64,000 nucleotides of DNA from DATKJS01 sp964551995. GTDB lineage: Bacteria > Acidobacteriota > Aminicenantia > Aminicenantales > Saccharicenantaceae. The stretch spans positions 62,001 to 126,000 of the forward strand of contig CAZKFD010000013.1 of NCBI GenBank assembly GCA_964551995.1. The letters are read 5' to 3'. Within the stretch, counting starts at the first letter, position 1. The number at the start of each line of letters is the position of its first letter. Below are positions 43,440 to 51,947 of the stretch, one piece after another. The translations under genes and the position numbers were made by a program. Under the pieces are notes generated by a model. The model was given only the letters and a program-made list of their open reading frames with translations, was not told the DNA's origin and searched no databases.

Positions 43440-43832
43440 TCAGGATTCGGGCGTGGCTTTGGCTTCGCCCGGAGAAGGCGTCAGGGCTTCCTGTGTCTGG
43501 CAGGTGGCATCGAGAAAAGCGCCTTCTTGGACGATCAGCCGCGGCGTCGTGACCGTGCCGAAGACGCGGCCCTTCTCGTGGATTTCGATCCGATCGGTGG
43601 CCTGCAGGTTGCCACGGATCTCGCCGTTGATCACGAGCTGGCCGACTTTGACGTCGGCCTCGACCCGGCCTTTCTCGCCGACGATGAGGAGGGAATCCGA
43701 GACGATGGTCCCTTTGAAGTAGCCCTCGATACGAAAGGACCCTTTGAATGTCAAATCGCCCTTGAATTCGGACTCCATGTCGATCAGCCCCGCCAGCCGG
43801 GCTTCATCCGCTTCTCTCTGTTTTTCTTTCAT
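43440..43832 (-). CDS. Bactofilin
   Basis: A 130-aa cytoskeletal protein. The central bactofilin domain (about 20-110) has the repeating beta-helix pattern: GDLTFKGSFRIEGYFKG, VKVGQLVINGEIRGN and GRVFGTVTTPRLIV. Short unstructured tails flank it. Bactofilins polymerise without nucleotide and can anchor ParABS components or cell-wall enzymes. Its start overlaps the parB stop by four bases, fitting a role near the chromosome-segregation machinery. Confidence 0.92.
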   Translation of the reverse strand: MKEKQREADEARLAGLIDMESEFKGDLTFKGSFRIEGYFKGTIVSDSLLIVGEKGRVEADVKVGQLVINGEIRGNLQATDRIEIHEKGRVFGTVTTPRLIVQEGAFLDATCQTQEALTPSPGEAKATPES

Positions 43833-44677
43833 GAGGCGGCTCCTTTGACTCTTTCATAGATACGATTGAGGTCATCCAAAGAGAAATAGAAGATCTTCAA
43901 GACCCCCTTCGTCCGGCTGCCGGAGATCAGGACTTTCGTACCTAAGATCTTGAGCATTTCCTCCTGGAGGGCCCTCAGGTCCGGGTCTTCGAGGTGGCGC
44001 TGCGTGCGGGGCGGCCTTTCCTTGAGCCTGTTCACAAGGCGCTCCGTATTCCGGACAGAGAGATTCTTGTCGATGATCTGCCTGCAGGCGAGGAGTTGCG
44101 CCGAGACTTCCTCGAGGGCCAGCAACGCGCGGGCATGCCCCATCGAGACGGCCCCGTTGTTGATGTGGTCCCGAATTTCTTGAGGCAGTTTCAGGAGCCT
44201 GATGTAGTTCGTCACCGAGGTCCTGTCTTTCCCGACTCTTTCCGCGACCTGTTGCTGCGTATACCCATGCTCTTGGATGAGCCTCTCGAAGGCCAGCGCG
44301 ATCTCCAGGGGATTGAGCTCCTCCCTATGGATATTCTCGATCAAGGAGATCTCCAGCTGCTTATCCCTCGGGATGTTTCGGATGAGGACCGGGATCTTCC
44401 TCAGCCCGGCTTTCTGTGCCGCCCGCCATCTCCGTTCCCCGACGATGATCTTGTAGTGATCTTCTTCCGGGGCGACGACGACGGGCTGGACGACACCCGA
44501 TTCCCTTATCGACTGCGCCAGCTCCTCTATCGATTGGTCGTCGAACTTCATCCTCGGTTGAAACGGATTCGGCTTGATCTGTTCGATCTCGATTTCGGCG
44601 AAGCGCTCCTCCTTGAGAATCCCGAATTCATCGGGGATGAAGGCTCCGAGGCCTTTGCCCAGGGCTTTTTTGCTCAT
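43829..44677 (-). CDS. parB: Chromosome-partitioning protein ParB
   Basis: A 282-aa parS-binding CTPase. Landmarks are the N-terminal GLGAFIP basic motif, GERRWRAAQKAG (CTP-binding box), ENIHREELNPLE and a helix-turn-helix (TQQQVAERVGKDRTSVTNYIRLL). No canonical parS (TGTTTCACGTGAAACA) is fully visible, though GTTCCACGTGAAAC occurs at 45450-45463 at the mnmG 3' end. Confidence 0.95.
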   Translation of the reverse strand: MSKKALGKGLGAFIPDEFGILKEERFAEIEIEQIKPNPFQPRMKFDDQSIEELAQSIRESGVVQPVVVAPEEDHYKIIVGERRWRAAQKAGLRKIPVLIRNIPRDKQLEISLIENIHREELNPLEIALAFERLIQEHGYTQQQVAERVGKDRTSVTNYIRLLKLPQEIRDHINNGAVSMGHARALLALEEVSAQLLACRQIIDKNLSVRNTERLVNRLKERPPRTQRHLEDPDLRALQEEMLKILGTKVLISGSRTKGVLKIFYFSLDDLNRIYERVKGAAS

Positions 44678-45429
44678 TTCTCTAGGATCTCCTCTGCGAG
44701 TTTGAAATAGGCGTCGGCTCCCTTGGATTTTATATCATAGAGCACGATCGGTTTCCCGAAGCTCGGGGCTTCCGCCAGCCGGACACTTCTCGGGATGACA
44801 GATTCGAAGAGGATCGCCCGAAGAGACTTTCGGATCTCCTCGGCCACCTGCTTGGACAGGTTCGTCCTTTCATCATACATCGTCAGCAGGATCCCCTCGA
44901 CGGCGAGGTCGGGATTGAAATAGGTCCGCACGGTCTCGAGGGTCTGGAAAAGGTCCGGAATCCCCTCCATGCAAAAGAACTCAGTCTGGACGGGAATGAT
45001 CAGGGAATCCGCCGCGGCCAAGGCGTTGATCGTCAGAAAACCCAGGGAGGGCGGACAGTCGATGATAATAAAATTAAAATACCGCCTCGCCTTCTCGACG
45101 GCTTCGCTGAGCTTGCTCTCGCGGTTTTCCGCCGTGAAAAGCTCCGCCTCAGCCCCTGAAAGCTCCGGAGAACAAGGGCAGACATAAAAATTATCAAGCG
45201 CATAGCCTTGAATGCACTCCATGAGGTTTTTCCCGTTCATCAGGGCCTGGTAAACGCCTTTCCCCGCTTCTTTGCGCAGGGCGAGACCGAGCGTCGCCAT
45301 CCCCTGCGGGTCGAAATCGACGAGAAGCGTGCGCCAGCTCTTGACGGCCAGGCAAGCGGCCAGGTTGATGGCCGTCGTCGTTTTCCCTACACCCCCCTTC
45401 TGATTGGCGACGGCTATGATCTTATTCAT
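44674..45429 (-). CDS. parA: Chromosome-partitioning ATPase ParA (Soj)
   Basis: A 251-aa Walker-type ATPase. Deviant Walker A is NQKGGVGKTT with the signature lysine, and Walker B is IIIDCPPSLG. It moves ParB-parS complexes along the nucleoid. The start overlaps the mnmG stop and the stop overlaps parB. Confidence 0.96.
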   Translation of the reverse strand: MNKIIAVANQKGGVGKTTTAINLAACLAVKSWRTLLVDFDPQGMATLGLALRKEAGKGVYQALMNGKNLMECIQGYALDNFYVCPCSPELSGAEAELFTAENRESKLSEAVEKARRYFNFIIIDCPPSLGFLTINALAAADSLIIPVQTEFFCMEGIPDLFQTLETVRTYFNPDLAVEGILLTMYDERTNLSKQVAEEIRKSLRAILFESVIPRSVRLAEAPSFGKPIVLYDIKSKGADAYFKLAEEILEK

Positions 45430-47303
45430 TGTCGGGGTTGTCTTGAGAGCGTTCCACGTGAAACCTGGGCCCTTTTCTTGCAGATCTCGAGGTAAAGACC
45501 CAGATTATGGATAGCCGCTGGGGTCATTCCAGGGATTTTTCTGGCGGCCCCGAGCGTTCCGGGCCTGAATTTCTGGAGCTTTTCGACCGCTTCCCTGGTT
45601 AGGCCCGGCACCGACTTAAAGTCCTCTCCTCCGGGAATTTCAATCTTATCCGTTTTAGCCGTCTTCGAGATCTCCTTTTCCTGCTTCCTGATATAGCCCT
45701 CGTACTTGGCTTCCGATTCCAGAAAACGTATTTCTTCTTCGCTCAACTGTTCTCCGAATTTCCGATATTCTACCATATTCCTCAAGCTCTGGCCCGGTTT
45801 TTTAAGGGCATCAAAGAGCGTTATCCGGTCCCCTTCCTCGTTCCTGACTTTCTCTTTTTTCAGAAACTCCAGCGCTATGCCTAGCCTCGCCTCCTTTTCC
45901 AGGTATCTCTCCCAGTCCTGGTCCGTAACCAAGCCCAATTCATGCCCGTATTTTGCGAGCCTCCGGTCGGCGTTGTCGATCCTAAGCAAAAGCCTGTGCT
46001 CGGCGCGGGAAGTGAACAGCCGGTAAGGCTCCTCAACACCCTGGGTCACGAGGTCCTCGATGAGCACGCCGATATACGCCTCGCTCCTTCCCAGGGCGAA
46101 CGGCTCTTTCCCGCGAATCTTGAGCGCGGCGTTGATCCCGGCCATGAGCCCCTGGGCCGCCGCCTCCTCGTATCCCGAGGTCCCGTTGATCTGTCCGGCG
46201 AGATAAAGGTTTCGGACCTGGCGAGTCTCCAAAGTCGGCAGGAGCCCTGTCGGCGGCACGGCATCGTATTCTATCCCATAGGCGGGCCTCAGGACTTTAG
46301 CCTTGTCCAACCCCGGGATCGTTTCCAGGATTTTTTTCTGAACGTCAAACGGGAGGCTCGAGGAGATCCCGTTCACGTAGACCTCAGCGGTCTCCAGGCC
46401 TTCGGGCTCCAGGAAGAATTGATGCCTGGAATGATGAGGAAATTTAACGACTTTGTCCTCGATCGACGGGCAATAGCGAGGGCCGATCCCCTTGATTTTT
46501 CCGCTGTACAAAGGGGACCGGTTCAGGTTCGCCCGGATCACCTCATGCGTCCGGCTATTCGTATAACCTAGGTAACAAACGACCTTGTTCTCGAGATTCT
46601 TTATCGTTCTGAAGGAAAAAGGGACTGGGACGTCGTCGCCCGGTTGGGGTGTAAACGCCTCCCAGTCGATCGTGTTCTTGTCGAGACGCATGGGCGTCCC
46701 GGTTTTCAGCCGGAACACCCCAAGCCCCAGCTCCTTGATGTTCCGCGCCAAGTCAACGGACGGGGGTTCGTTGGCCCGGCCGGCGGGATAGCTGTTCAAT
46801 CCGATATGGACAACTCCGTTGAGGAACGTCCCCGGCGTCAGGACAACGGACTGGCTGGCAATCTCCATCCCTTCGAGCGTCCTGACGCCAACCGCCTTTC
46901 CGCCCCTGACGAGCACCTCGGAAACGATACCCTGGAAGAGCGTCAGGTTCGGGATCCTTTCCAGGCGGTGCTTCATGGCCAGCCTGTACATGGCCTTGTC
47001 GCACTGGGCCCTCGGGGCCTGTACGGCGCCTCCCCGGCTCCGGTTGAGAAGCCGGAACTGGATTCCTGTCTCATCTGCCAGAAGCCCCATCAGACCTCCC
47101 AGGGCGTCGATCTCGCGGACAAGGTGCCCCTTCGCCAGTCCGCCGATAGCCGGATTGCAGGACATCTGAGCGATTGTTTCAAAATGAATCGTCAACAGGC
47201 AGGCTTTCAGTCCCAAACCGCACACCGCGGCCGCCGCTTCGCAGCCGGCATGTCCGGCCCCGACCACGATGACGTCAAAATCCGGCCCGGTCTTCACGCC
47301 CAT
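45426..47303 (-). CDS. mnmG: tRNA uridine 5-carboxymethylaminomethyl modification enzyme MnmG
   Basis: A 625-aa FAD/NADH protein that with MnmE modifies U34 of several tRNAs. The dinucleotide motif GAGHAGCEAA starts at residue 15; typical segments PRAQCDKAMY, YCPSIEDK and FTSRAEHRLLLR are present. Full length. It follows mnmE by 3 bp and overlaps parA, the classical gidA-soj arrangement. Confidence 0.97.
   Translation of the reverse strand: MGVKTGPDFDVIVVGAGHAGCEAAAAVCGLGLKACLLTIHFETIAQMSCNPAIGGLAKGHLVREIDALGGLMGLLADETGIQFRLLNRSRGGAVQAPRAQCDKAMYRLAMKHRLERIPNLTLFQGIVSEVLVRGGKAVGVRTLEGMEIASQSVVLTPGTFLNGVVHIGLNSYPAGRANEPPSVDLARNIKELGLGVFRLKTGTPMRLDKNTIDWEAFTPQPGDDVPVPFSFRTIKNLENKVVCYLGYTNSRTHEVIRANLNRSPLYSGKIKGIGPRYCPSIEDKVVKFPHHSRHQFFLEPEGLETAEVYVNGISSSLPFDVQKKILETIPGLDKAKVLRPAYGIEYDAVPPTGLLPTLETRQVRNLYLAGQINGTSGYEEAAAQGLMAGINAALKIRGKEPFALGRSEAYIGVLIEDLVTQGVEEPYRLFTSRAEHRLLLRIDNADRRLAKYGHELGLVTDQDWERYLEKEARLGIALEFLKKEKVRNEEGDRITLFDALKKPGQSLRNMVEYRKFGEQLSEEEIRFLESEAKYEGYIRKQEKEISKTAKTDKIEIPGGEDFKSVPGLTREAVEKLQKFRPGTLGAARKIPGMTPAAIHNLGLYLEICKKRAQVSRGTLSRQPRQ
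45450..45463. promoter_or_regulatory. parS: Candidate parS site
   Basis: GTTCCACGTGAAAC matches the inner part of the bacterial consensus TGTTTCACGTGAAACA with one change. It sits at the mnmG-parA junction, where parS sites are often found near parAB. Confidence 0.65.
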
Positions 47304-47306
47304 CCC

Positions 47307-48677
47307 TCATTTGCCGACACAGAAACGCTTGAAAATATCGCCGATCACCTCATCGGTCCGAATCTCTCCCACGAGTTCCCCGACCAGGGCCATGGCCCGC
47401 CGTAACTCCTCGGCGCAAACCTCGTCGGGCTGACCCTCTAACAGGAGGCGGCGGGCCTCCTTGAGGCACTGCAGGATTCCGTCGAGGAGGTCCCTCTGGC
47501 GGGAATGGAGGATGATCTCCTCCTCGAGGTTCCGGAAAGGGATGAAAAAACGGCGGATTTCGGACTTCAGCCGGCCGAGGCGCGTCCCCTTTAAGGCCGA
47601 AACATTCAAGAGAGGCGCTTTCCCCGGCAGGGCCAGGATCTTCGATGTGTCTATTTTCTGCGGAAGATCGGCCTTGTTGACGACCAGGACGGCCTTCCTG
47701 CCTTGGAATCTCCGAATCAATTTCATGTCCTCGGCGCTTTCCTTTTTGGAGCCGTCGAGAACGATCAGGAGCCCGTCGGCCTCCCGGGCGATCCTGAGCC
47801 CCTTCCGCATGCCCTCGGCCTCAACCGGGTGGGCCGGACCTCCCAGGCCGGCCATATCGACCAGGTTGAAAAAGAAGTCGCCTATGACCATCTTTTCCCT
47901 CAGGAAATCCCTCGTCGTGCCGGGATAGGGAGTGACGATCGCCCTCTTCTCCCCGAGAAGGGCGTTGAACAGGGTCGATTTTCCGACATTCTTCCGTCCC
48001 GCTATGGCCACCGTGACGCCTTCTCCCAGGGCCCGTCCGGCCTGATAGCTCACGACGAGCCGCTCCAGGGTATCGATGAGCGGCTCCAAGGCCCTGGCGT
48101 GCGTGGCGGCACCACCCGCTAGGGAATCTTCCGGGAATTCGATGCCCGCTTCGACCCCCGAGGCCAGATGGACTAGGCCCTCTCGCAATCCAAGGACCGT
48201 CCGGGAAAGGCTCCCGCCGAGCTGCCTGAGGGATATCCTGGCCTGGGCCAAGGACGCTGAGCGGATGAGGTCGTTGACCGCCTCCGCCTGCAGGATGTCT
48301 ACACGACCGTTAACGTAGGCTCTGAATGTGAATTCCCCGGGACGGGCCCGGCGGGCCCCCTCCTCGACCCCGACACGTATGATCTCCTCGAGAAGAACCG
48401 GGCTGCCGTGCCCGCTCAGCTCGACGACGTCCTCCCTGGTATAAGAATGAGGCGCCCGGAAGAACGTCAGCACGGCCTCGTCCACAAGCCCGCCTCTCCT
48501 AGGATCCATCACCGAGCCCAGGATGGCGCGCCCCGCCGGGATGGCTCCGCGACGGCCATTCCGACGCCTGAATATTCTCTTGGCAATGGCCAGGGCCTCT
48601 GGGCCGCTGAGGCGCACGACCCCGAGGCCTCCCATGCCCGGCGGCGTCGAGACGGCGATGATGGTGTCCTCGAGCAT
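47307..48677 (-). CDS. mnmE: tRNA modification GTPase MnmE
   Basis: A 456-aa protein with a formyl-THF-binding N domain, G domain and helical domain. G1 is GRKNVGKST, G3 is DMAG (usually DTAG), and G4 is NKAD. The C-terminal FCVGK carries the catalytic cysteine. Partner of MnmG. It has its own promoter. Confidence 0.96.
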   Translation of the reverse strand: MLEDTIIAVSTPPGMGGLGVVRLSGPEALAIAKRIFRRRNGRRGAIPAGRAILGSVMDPRRGGLVDEAVLTFFRAPHSYTREDVVELSGHGSPVLLEEIIRVGVEEGARRARPGEFTFRAYVNGRVDILQAEAVNDLIRSASLAQARISLRQLGGSLSRTVLGLREGLVHLASGVEAGIEFPEDSLAGGAATHARALEPLIDTLERLVVSYQAGRALGEGVTVAIAGRKNVGKSTLFNALLGEKRAIVTPYPGTTRDFLREKMVIGDFFFNLVDMAGLGGPAHPVEAEGMRKGLRIAREADGLLIVLDGSKKESAEDMKLIRRFQGRKAVLVVNKADLPQKIDTSKILALPGKAPLLNVSALKGTRLGRLKSEIRRFFIPFRNLEEEIILHSRQRDLLDGILQCLKEARRLLLEGQPDEVCAEELRRAMALVGELVGEIRTDEVIGDIFKRFCVGK

Positions 48678-48700
48678 CTTCCCGGTTTTCCAGGCTCACC

Positions 48701-48729
48701 ATTGTAGAAGAGAGCGCTCATTTAGTAAA
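48701..48729 (-). promoter_or_regulatory. Promoter of mnmE-mnmG-parA-parB-bactofilin
   Basis: TTTACT (48724-48729) and TACAAT (48701-48706) on the minus strand, 17-bp spacer; predicted leader about 17 nt. Confidence 0.5.
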
Positions 48730-48822
48730 TAGACGCGCCGCCTCGCGGCATCCAAGTCTGGGATCACAGGCGACCGCGGAGAACAGGGAAAGCGGGCGAC
48801 CGGAGGGACGGTGGGCTTCGGA

Positions 48823-49464
48823 CTACCTCGGGGCGCGGAAAACCTTGACCCGCTTCAGGAATCCATCCCCGATGCTCTCCGTCGTGACCCCGGGGACCTG
48901 GTTGACGGCGATATGAACGATACGCCGCTCGTAGGGGTTCATGAAGTCGAGGACCTCGTCGTGGCCGGAATCGGAGACCTTCTGCGCGACCTCTTGCGCG
49001 AATTCCTTGAGCTTTTTCTCCTTGCGGCGCCTGAAAAACTCGCAGTCCACCTGGACTTTGACCGGCGAAACCTTGTTGAGGACGTGCTGGAAGGCCAAAA
49101 GGAGAGAGCCGTCGTTTCGAAGCATGAGGTTCTTGTCCGGCCCGTCGAATATGAGGAAGACCATGTCGGGCCTTTTTTTAATCTGATAGGTCAGCTCCAG
49201 GGGGAAATGGGGCATCACCGCGGCCATGAACCTGTCGACCGCGTTCTCTTCCTCTTCCTTCTTGGGCCAGGCCCTAATGACGATCTCCTTGCTCCTCATG
49301 CCGAAGAGCTTAGTCTTCTCGGTGACGATCTCGTAGTTGAACCTTTCCCGGGGGAGCTTGAGGCGGTGTTCGGCCAGGCTTACGGCCTCCTCCAGGTTCC
49401 GGCCCTTGTATTCCTGCTCCTCGGGGCCCGGCTGTTTGTTATCAGTTTTTTCTTCGTTTGCCAT
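48823..49464 (-). CDS. jag: RNA-binding protein KhpB (Jag)
   Basis: A 213-aa protein with the Jag N-terminal domain (GRNLEEAVSLAEHRL to KLFGMRSKE), a KH-like middle and an R3H domain (MNPYERRIVHIAVN). KhpB with KhpA binds RNA and affects cell division and envelope synthesis. It overlaps the yidC 3' end by 23 bp, as in many rpmH-rnpA-yidD-yidC-jag clusters. Confidence 0.92.
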   Translation of the reverse strand: MANEEKTDNKQPGPEEQEYKGRNLEEAVSLAEHRLKLPRERFNYEIVTEKTKLFGMRSKEIVIRAWPKKEEEENAVDRFMAAVMPHFPLELTYQIKKRPDMVFLIFDGPDKNLMLRNDGSLLLAFQHVLNKVSPVKVQVDCEFFRRRKEKKLKEFAQEVAQKVSDSGHDEVLDFMNPYERRIVHIAVNQVPGVTTESIGDGFLKRVKVFRAPR

Positions 49465-51100
49465 CGGACTCTCCCTTTTGCCGGGCCATCATGCGGTTCA
49501 TGATGGCCTGCTGGCCGATCTGGAGCACATTCGTCGTGAGCCAGTAGAGGACCAGCCCGCTCTGGAAATTCATGAAAAAGACGGTCATGACGACAGGCAT
49601 CATCAGCATCATCTTCGCCTGGGACGGGTCAGCCGAGGTGGGCGTCATCTTCTGGGAGATGAACTGGGTGATCCCCATCAGGATGGGCGTCACGTAGTAC
49701 GGGTCCTTGACCGACAGGTCCCTAATCCACAGGACGAAGGGGGCGTGGTGGAACTCGACTGCGGCCGCCAGCATCCGGTAAACCCCCCAGAAAATCGGCA
49801 GCTGGATGAGGAGCGGGAGGCAGCCTCCCGCCGGGTTGACCCCGTGCTCTTTGTAGAGCTTCATCATCTCTTCGTTCATCTGCCGCCGCTGGGCGATGTC
49901 CGTCTTGGCTTTCTTGTACTTCGATCGGAGGGCCTTGATTTTGGGCTGGAGTTCGGCCATCCGGGCCATGGATTTTGTCGAGCTGTATGTCAGGGGGAAA
50001 AAGATGATCTTGATGACGATCGTCAGGAGGATGATCGCCAGCCCCCAGTTGGGGACGACCCTATGGAAGTACTTGACTGAGATGAGCAGGATCTCGGCGA
50101 TGCTCCCGAACATGCCGAAATTGATGACCTTCCTCGTATCGTAGCCGAAACCTTTGAGCAGGTCGAAAGCCTTGGGACCGATGAAGGCGGCCTCCGGCCG
50201 GGTCACGGACAGGAAATAGAGCGGCGCCTGGTCTTTCACCCCCTGTTCCCGGAGGAAGGCGGCTCGGCCTTTCTCGTCCGGCAGGATGAAAATGGCCGCG
50301 AAGTAGTTTTCCTCGTAGGCGGCCCATTCGACGAAATTAAAAGCGCTCTGGTCGGGCTTGTATTTTTTCTGGTCCATCCGGTAGACCTTGCCGCCCGAAT
50401 AGACGGCCGCCCCGGTGCTCGCGCCCACGGGTAGCTTCAATTCGGAGGAAGGACTGCCGATGCCCGGTCCCCAGAGGACCGACGGCTCGACCTCGCGCCC
50501 GTCCTTCCAGACGCGGACCTCGACCCCCAGCCCGTATGTTCCGCCCGTGAACTTGATGATCTTTTCCGCCCGGACGGACTTGCCGTCCGAGTATTCGAAG
50601 CGAACCTCGCCGGTCTGCCCGTTCTCAAGCGAGAGGCTTTTCTGCGACGGCTCATAGAAGGCCGAATTCAGACTCTGAGAGAGCGCGGGGTCCCCCGCAT
50701 CCAGAGAAAACGGATACCGGCCGAGCTCGCTGGACTCGTCCGCCACGAGATCCAGGGGGGCTTTCGCATCGGTCGAATATTTTTTGAGCTGCCAACTCTT
50801 AAGAACCCCGCCTTCGTTGCTCCAAACAGCCCGGTAAAGGGAGGTTTCTACGCTGATGTCCTCCGCCTTCTGGGCGCCGACGGCCCTCACCGACTCGGGG
50901 GATGGCTTGGGCGCGGCCGGTTTCGCTTCCGGCCCGGCGGCGCGAGCCGGGTTTTCCGGCGGGGCCGCGGGCTTGGGCGCCTCCTGGGCCTGGGTCACGG
51001 CCTGCATCTCAGCCTGCCGCTGCGGCTTCACGAAGAGCAGCTGATAACCGATGAGAACAGCCAGTGACAGGACGATCGCGACGACCAGCCGTTTTTCCAT
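49442..51100 (-). CDS. yidC: Membrane protein insertase YidC
   Basis: A 552-aa insertase with the diderm layout: an N-terminal transmembrane segment (5-23), an Ala/Pro-rich linker, a large periplasmic beta domain, then the conserved five-helix core (from about residue 340). The hydrophilic C1 loop contains RMAELQPKIKALR. The periplasmic domain supports a Gram-negative type envelope. Confidence 0.96.
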   Translation of the reverse strand: MEKRLVVAIVLSLAVLIGYQLLFVKPQRQAEMQAVTQAQEAPKPAAPPENPARAAGPEAKPAAPKPSPESVRAVGAQKAEDISVETSLYRAVWSNEGGVLKSWQLKKYSTDAKAPLDLVADESSELGRYPFSLDAGDPALSQSLNSAFYEPSQKSLSLENGQTGEVRFEYSDGKSVRAEKIIKFTGGTYGLGVEVRVWKDGREVEPSVLWGPGIGSPSSELKLPVGASTGAAVYSGGKVYRMDQKKYKPDQSAFNFVEWAAYEENYFAAIFILPDEKGRAAFLREQGVKDQAPLYFLSVTRPEAAFIGPKAFDLLKGFGYDTRKVINFGMFGSIAEILLISVKYFHRVVPNWGLAIILLTIVIKIIFFPLTYSSTKSMARMAELQPKIKALRSKYKKAKTDIAQRRQMNEEMMKLYKEHGVNPAGGCLPLLIQLPIFWGVYRMLAAAVEFHHAPFVLWIRDLSVKDPYYVTPILMGITQFISQKMTPTSADPSQAKMMLMMPVVMTVFFMNFQSGLVLYWLTTNVLQIGQQAIMNRMMARQKGESDGKRRKN

Positions 51101-51113
51101 CTCGCTTGACCTC

Positions 51114-51323
51114 TCAGGGCACGGGATCGATCCCGCCCGCGTGAAAAGGATGGCAGCGCAGAAGTCTTCGGACTCCCAGGCCGCCGCCCCGGATCAGACC
51201 GTACCTCTCGATGGCCTCGTACGTGTACGCCGAGCAGGTCGGCTCGAAGCGGCAGTGCCTTCCGAGAAAGGGGGAGAGGGCGATCTGGTAGGTCCTGATC
51301 AGTAAGAGGGCGATGGCTTTCAT
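51114..51323 (-). CDS. yidD: Membrane protein insertion efficiency factor YidD
   Basis: A 69-aa protein with the family core RTYQIALSPFLG, CRFEPTCSAYTYEAI and CHPFHAGGIDPVP. It assists YidC-dependent insertion. It overlaps rnpA by four bases. Confidence 0.95.
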   Translation of the reverse strand: MKAIALLLIRTYQIALSPFLGRHCRFEPTCSAYTYEAIERYGLIRGGGLGVRRLLRCHPFHAGGIDPVP

Positions 51324-51676
51324 GACTCGGTGCGCTTTCTTCTTATCGACTCCATCGCCTGAATATAGGAGGCCCGCAGATCGGCGGTCGTGAGGTCCAG
51401 GATTTCCTTCCGGGCCACGACGATGACGTCCGAAGGCTCCTGGATCACGCCCTTCGACCGGCGGAAGATATCCCTGATCAACCGTTTGACCCTGTTTCGC
51501 GCCACTGCGGGCCCGACCTTCTTGCTGACGACAACGGCCAGCCTTGAATATCCGAGGACGTTAGGACGGACAACCAGGCTGAAATAGCGCCCTCGAATGC
51601 GTTGGCCGCTTTTATAAAGACTTATGAAGTCCTTTTTCCTGCGGATCCTCTCGCAAGGGATTAGACGCTCGCTCAT
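51320..51676 (-). CDS. rnpA: Ribonuclease P protein component
   Basis: A 118-aa protein subunit of RNase P, which matures tRNA 5' ends. The signature RNRVKRLIRDIFR and N-terminal RRKKDFISLYKSG are clear. The frame is open upstream, but that part lies opposite and within rpmH. The ATG at 51674-51676 overlaps the rpmH stop as ATGA. Confidence 0.95.
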   Translation of the reverse strand: MSERLIPCERIRRKKDFISLYKSGQRIRGRYFSLVVRPNVLGYSRLAVVVSKKVGPAVARNRVKRLIRDIFRRSKGVIQEPSDVIVVARKEILDLTTADLRASYIQAMESIRRKRTES

Positions 51677-51810
51677 CCGACAGAAACGCGTTTTCTGCCT
51701 TTGCGCCTTCTGCTCTTGAGGACTTCTTGGCCGCCTTTGGTCTTCATCCGGACGCGGAAGCCGTGCGTCTTCTTCCGCCGCCTGTTGTTCGGCTGAAACG
51801 TTCTCTTCAT
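51673..51810 (-). CDS. rpmH: 50S ribosomal protein L34
   Basis: A 45-aa basic protein beginning MKRTFQPNNRRRKKTHGFR, with the standard RMKTKGG-x-VL-RRRKGRKR pattern of L34. Its TGA stop overlaps the rnpA ATG. First gene of rpmH-rnpA-yidD-yidC-jag. In many bacteria dnaA lies just beyond it, but here a divergent carD does. Confidence 0.97.
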   Translation of the reverse strand: MKRTFQPNNRRRKKTHGFRVRMKTKGGQEVLKSRRRKGRKRVSVG

Positions 51811-51836
51811 TCTCTTCGGAAACCTTTGAAGTGAGT

Positions 51837-51865
51837 ATGTTACCCGAACCCCCCCGGCCTGTCAA
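51837..51865 (-). promoter_or_regulatory. Promoter of rpmH-rnpA-yidD-yidC-jag
   Basis: TTGACA (51860-51865) and TAACAT (51837-51842) on the minus strand, 17-bp spacer, predicted leader about 20 nt. Confidence 0.55.
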
Positions 51866-51911
51866 GCCTGCTGAACGCCCGGCACCGAGGGCTTCCCAGG
51901 GGGAGTTTCCA

Positions 51912-51941
51912 TTGACGCAGGGCGATTTTTTCAGGTATAAT
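51912..51941 (+). promoter_or_regulatory. Promoter of the carD-like gene
   Basis: TTGACG (51912-51917), 18-bp spacer, TATAAT (51936-51941). The predicted start of transcription coincides with the ATG at 51948, giving a leaderless mRNA, or a nine-base leader if the second ATG is used. Confidence 0.7.
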
Positions 51942-51947
51942 AAAAAA

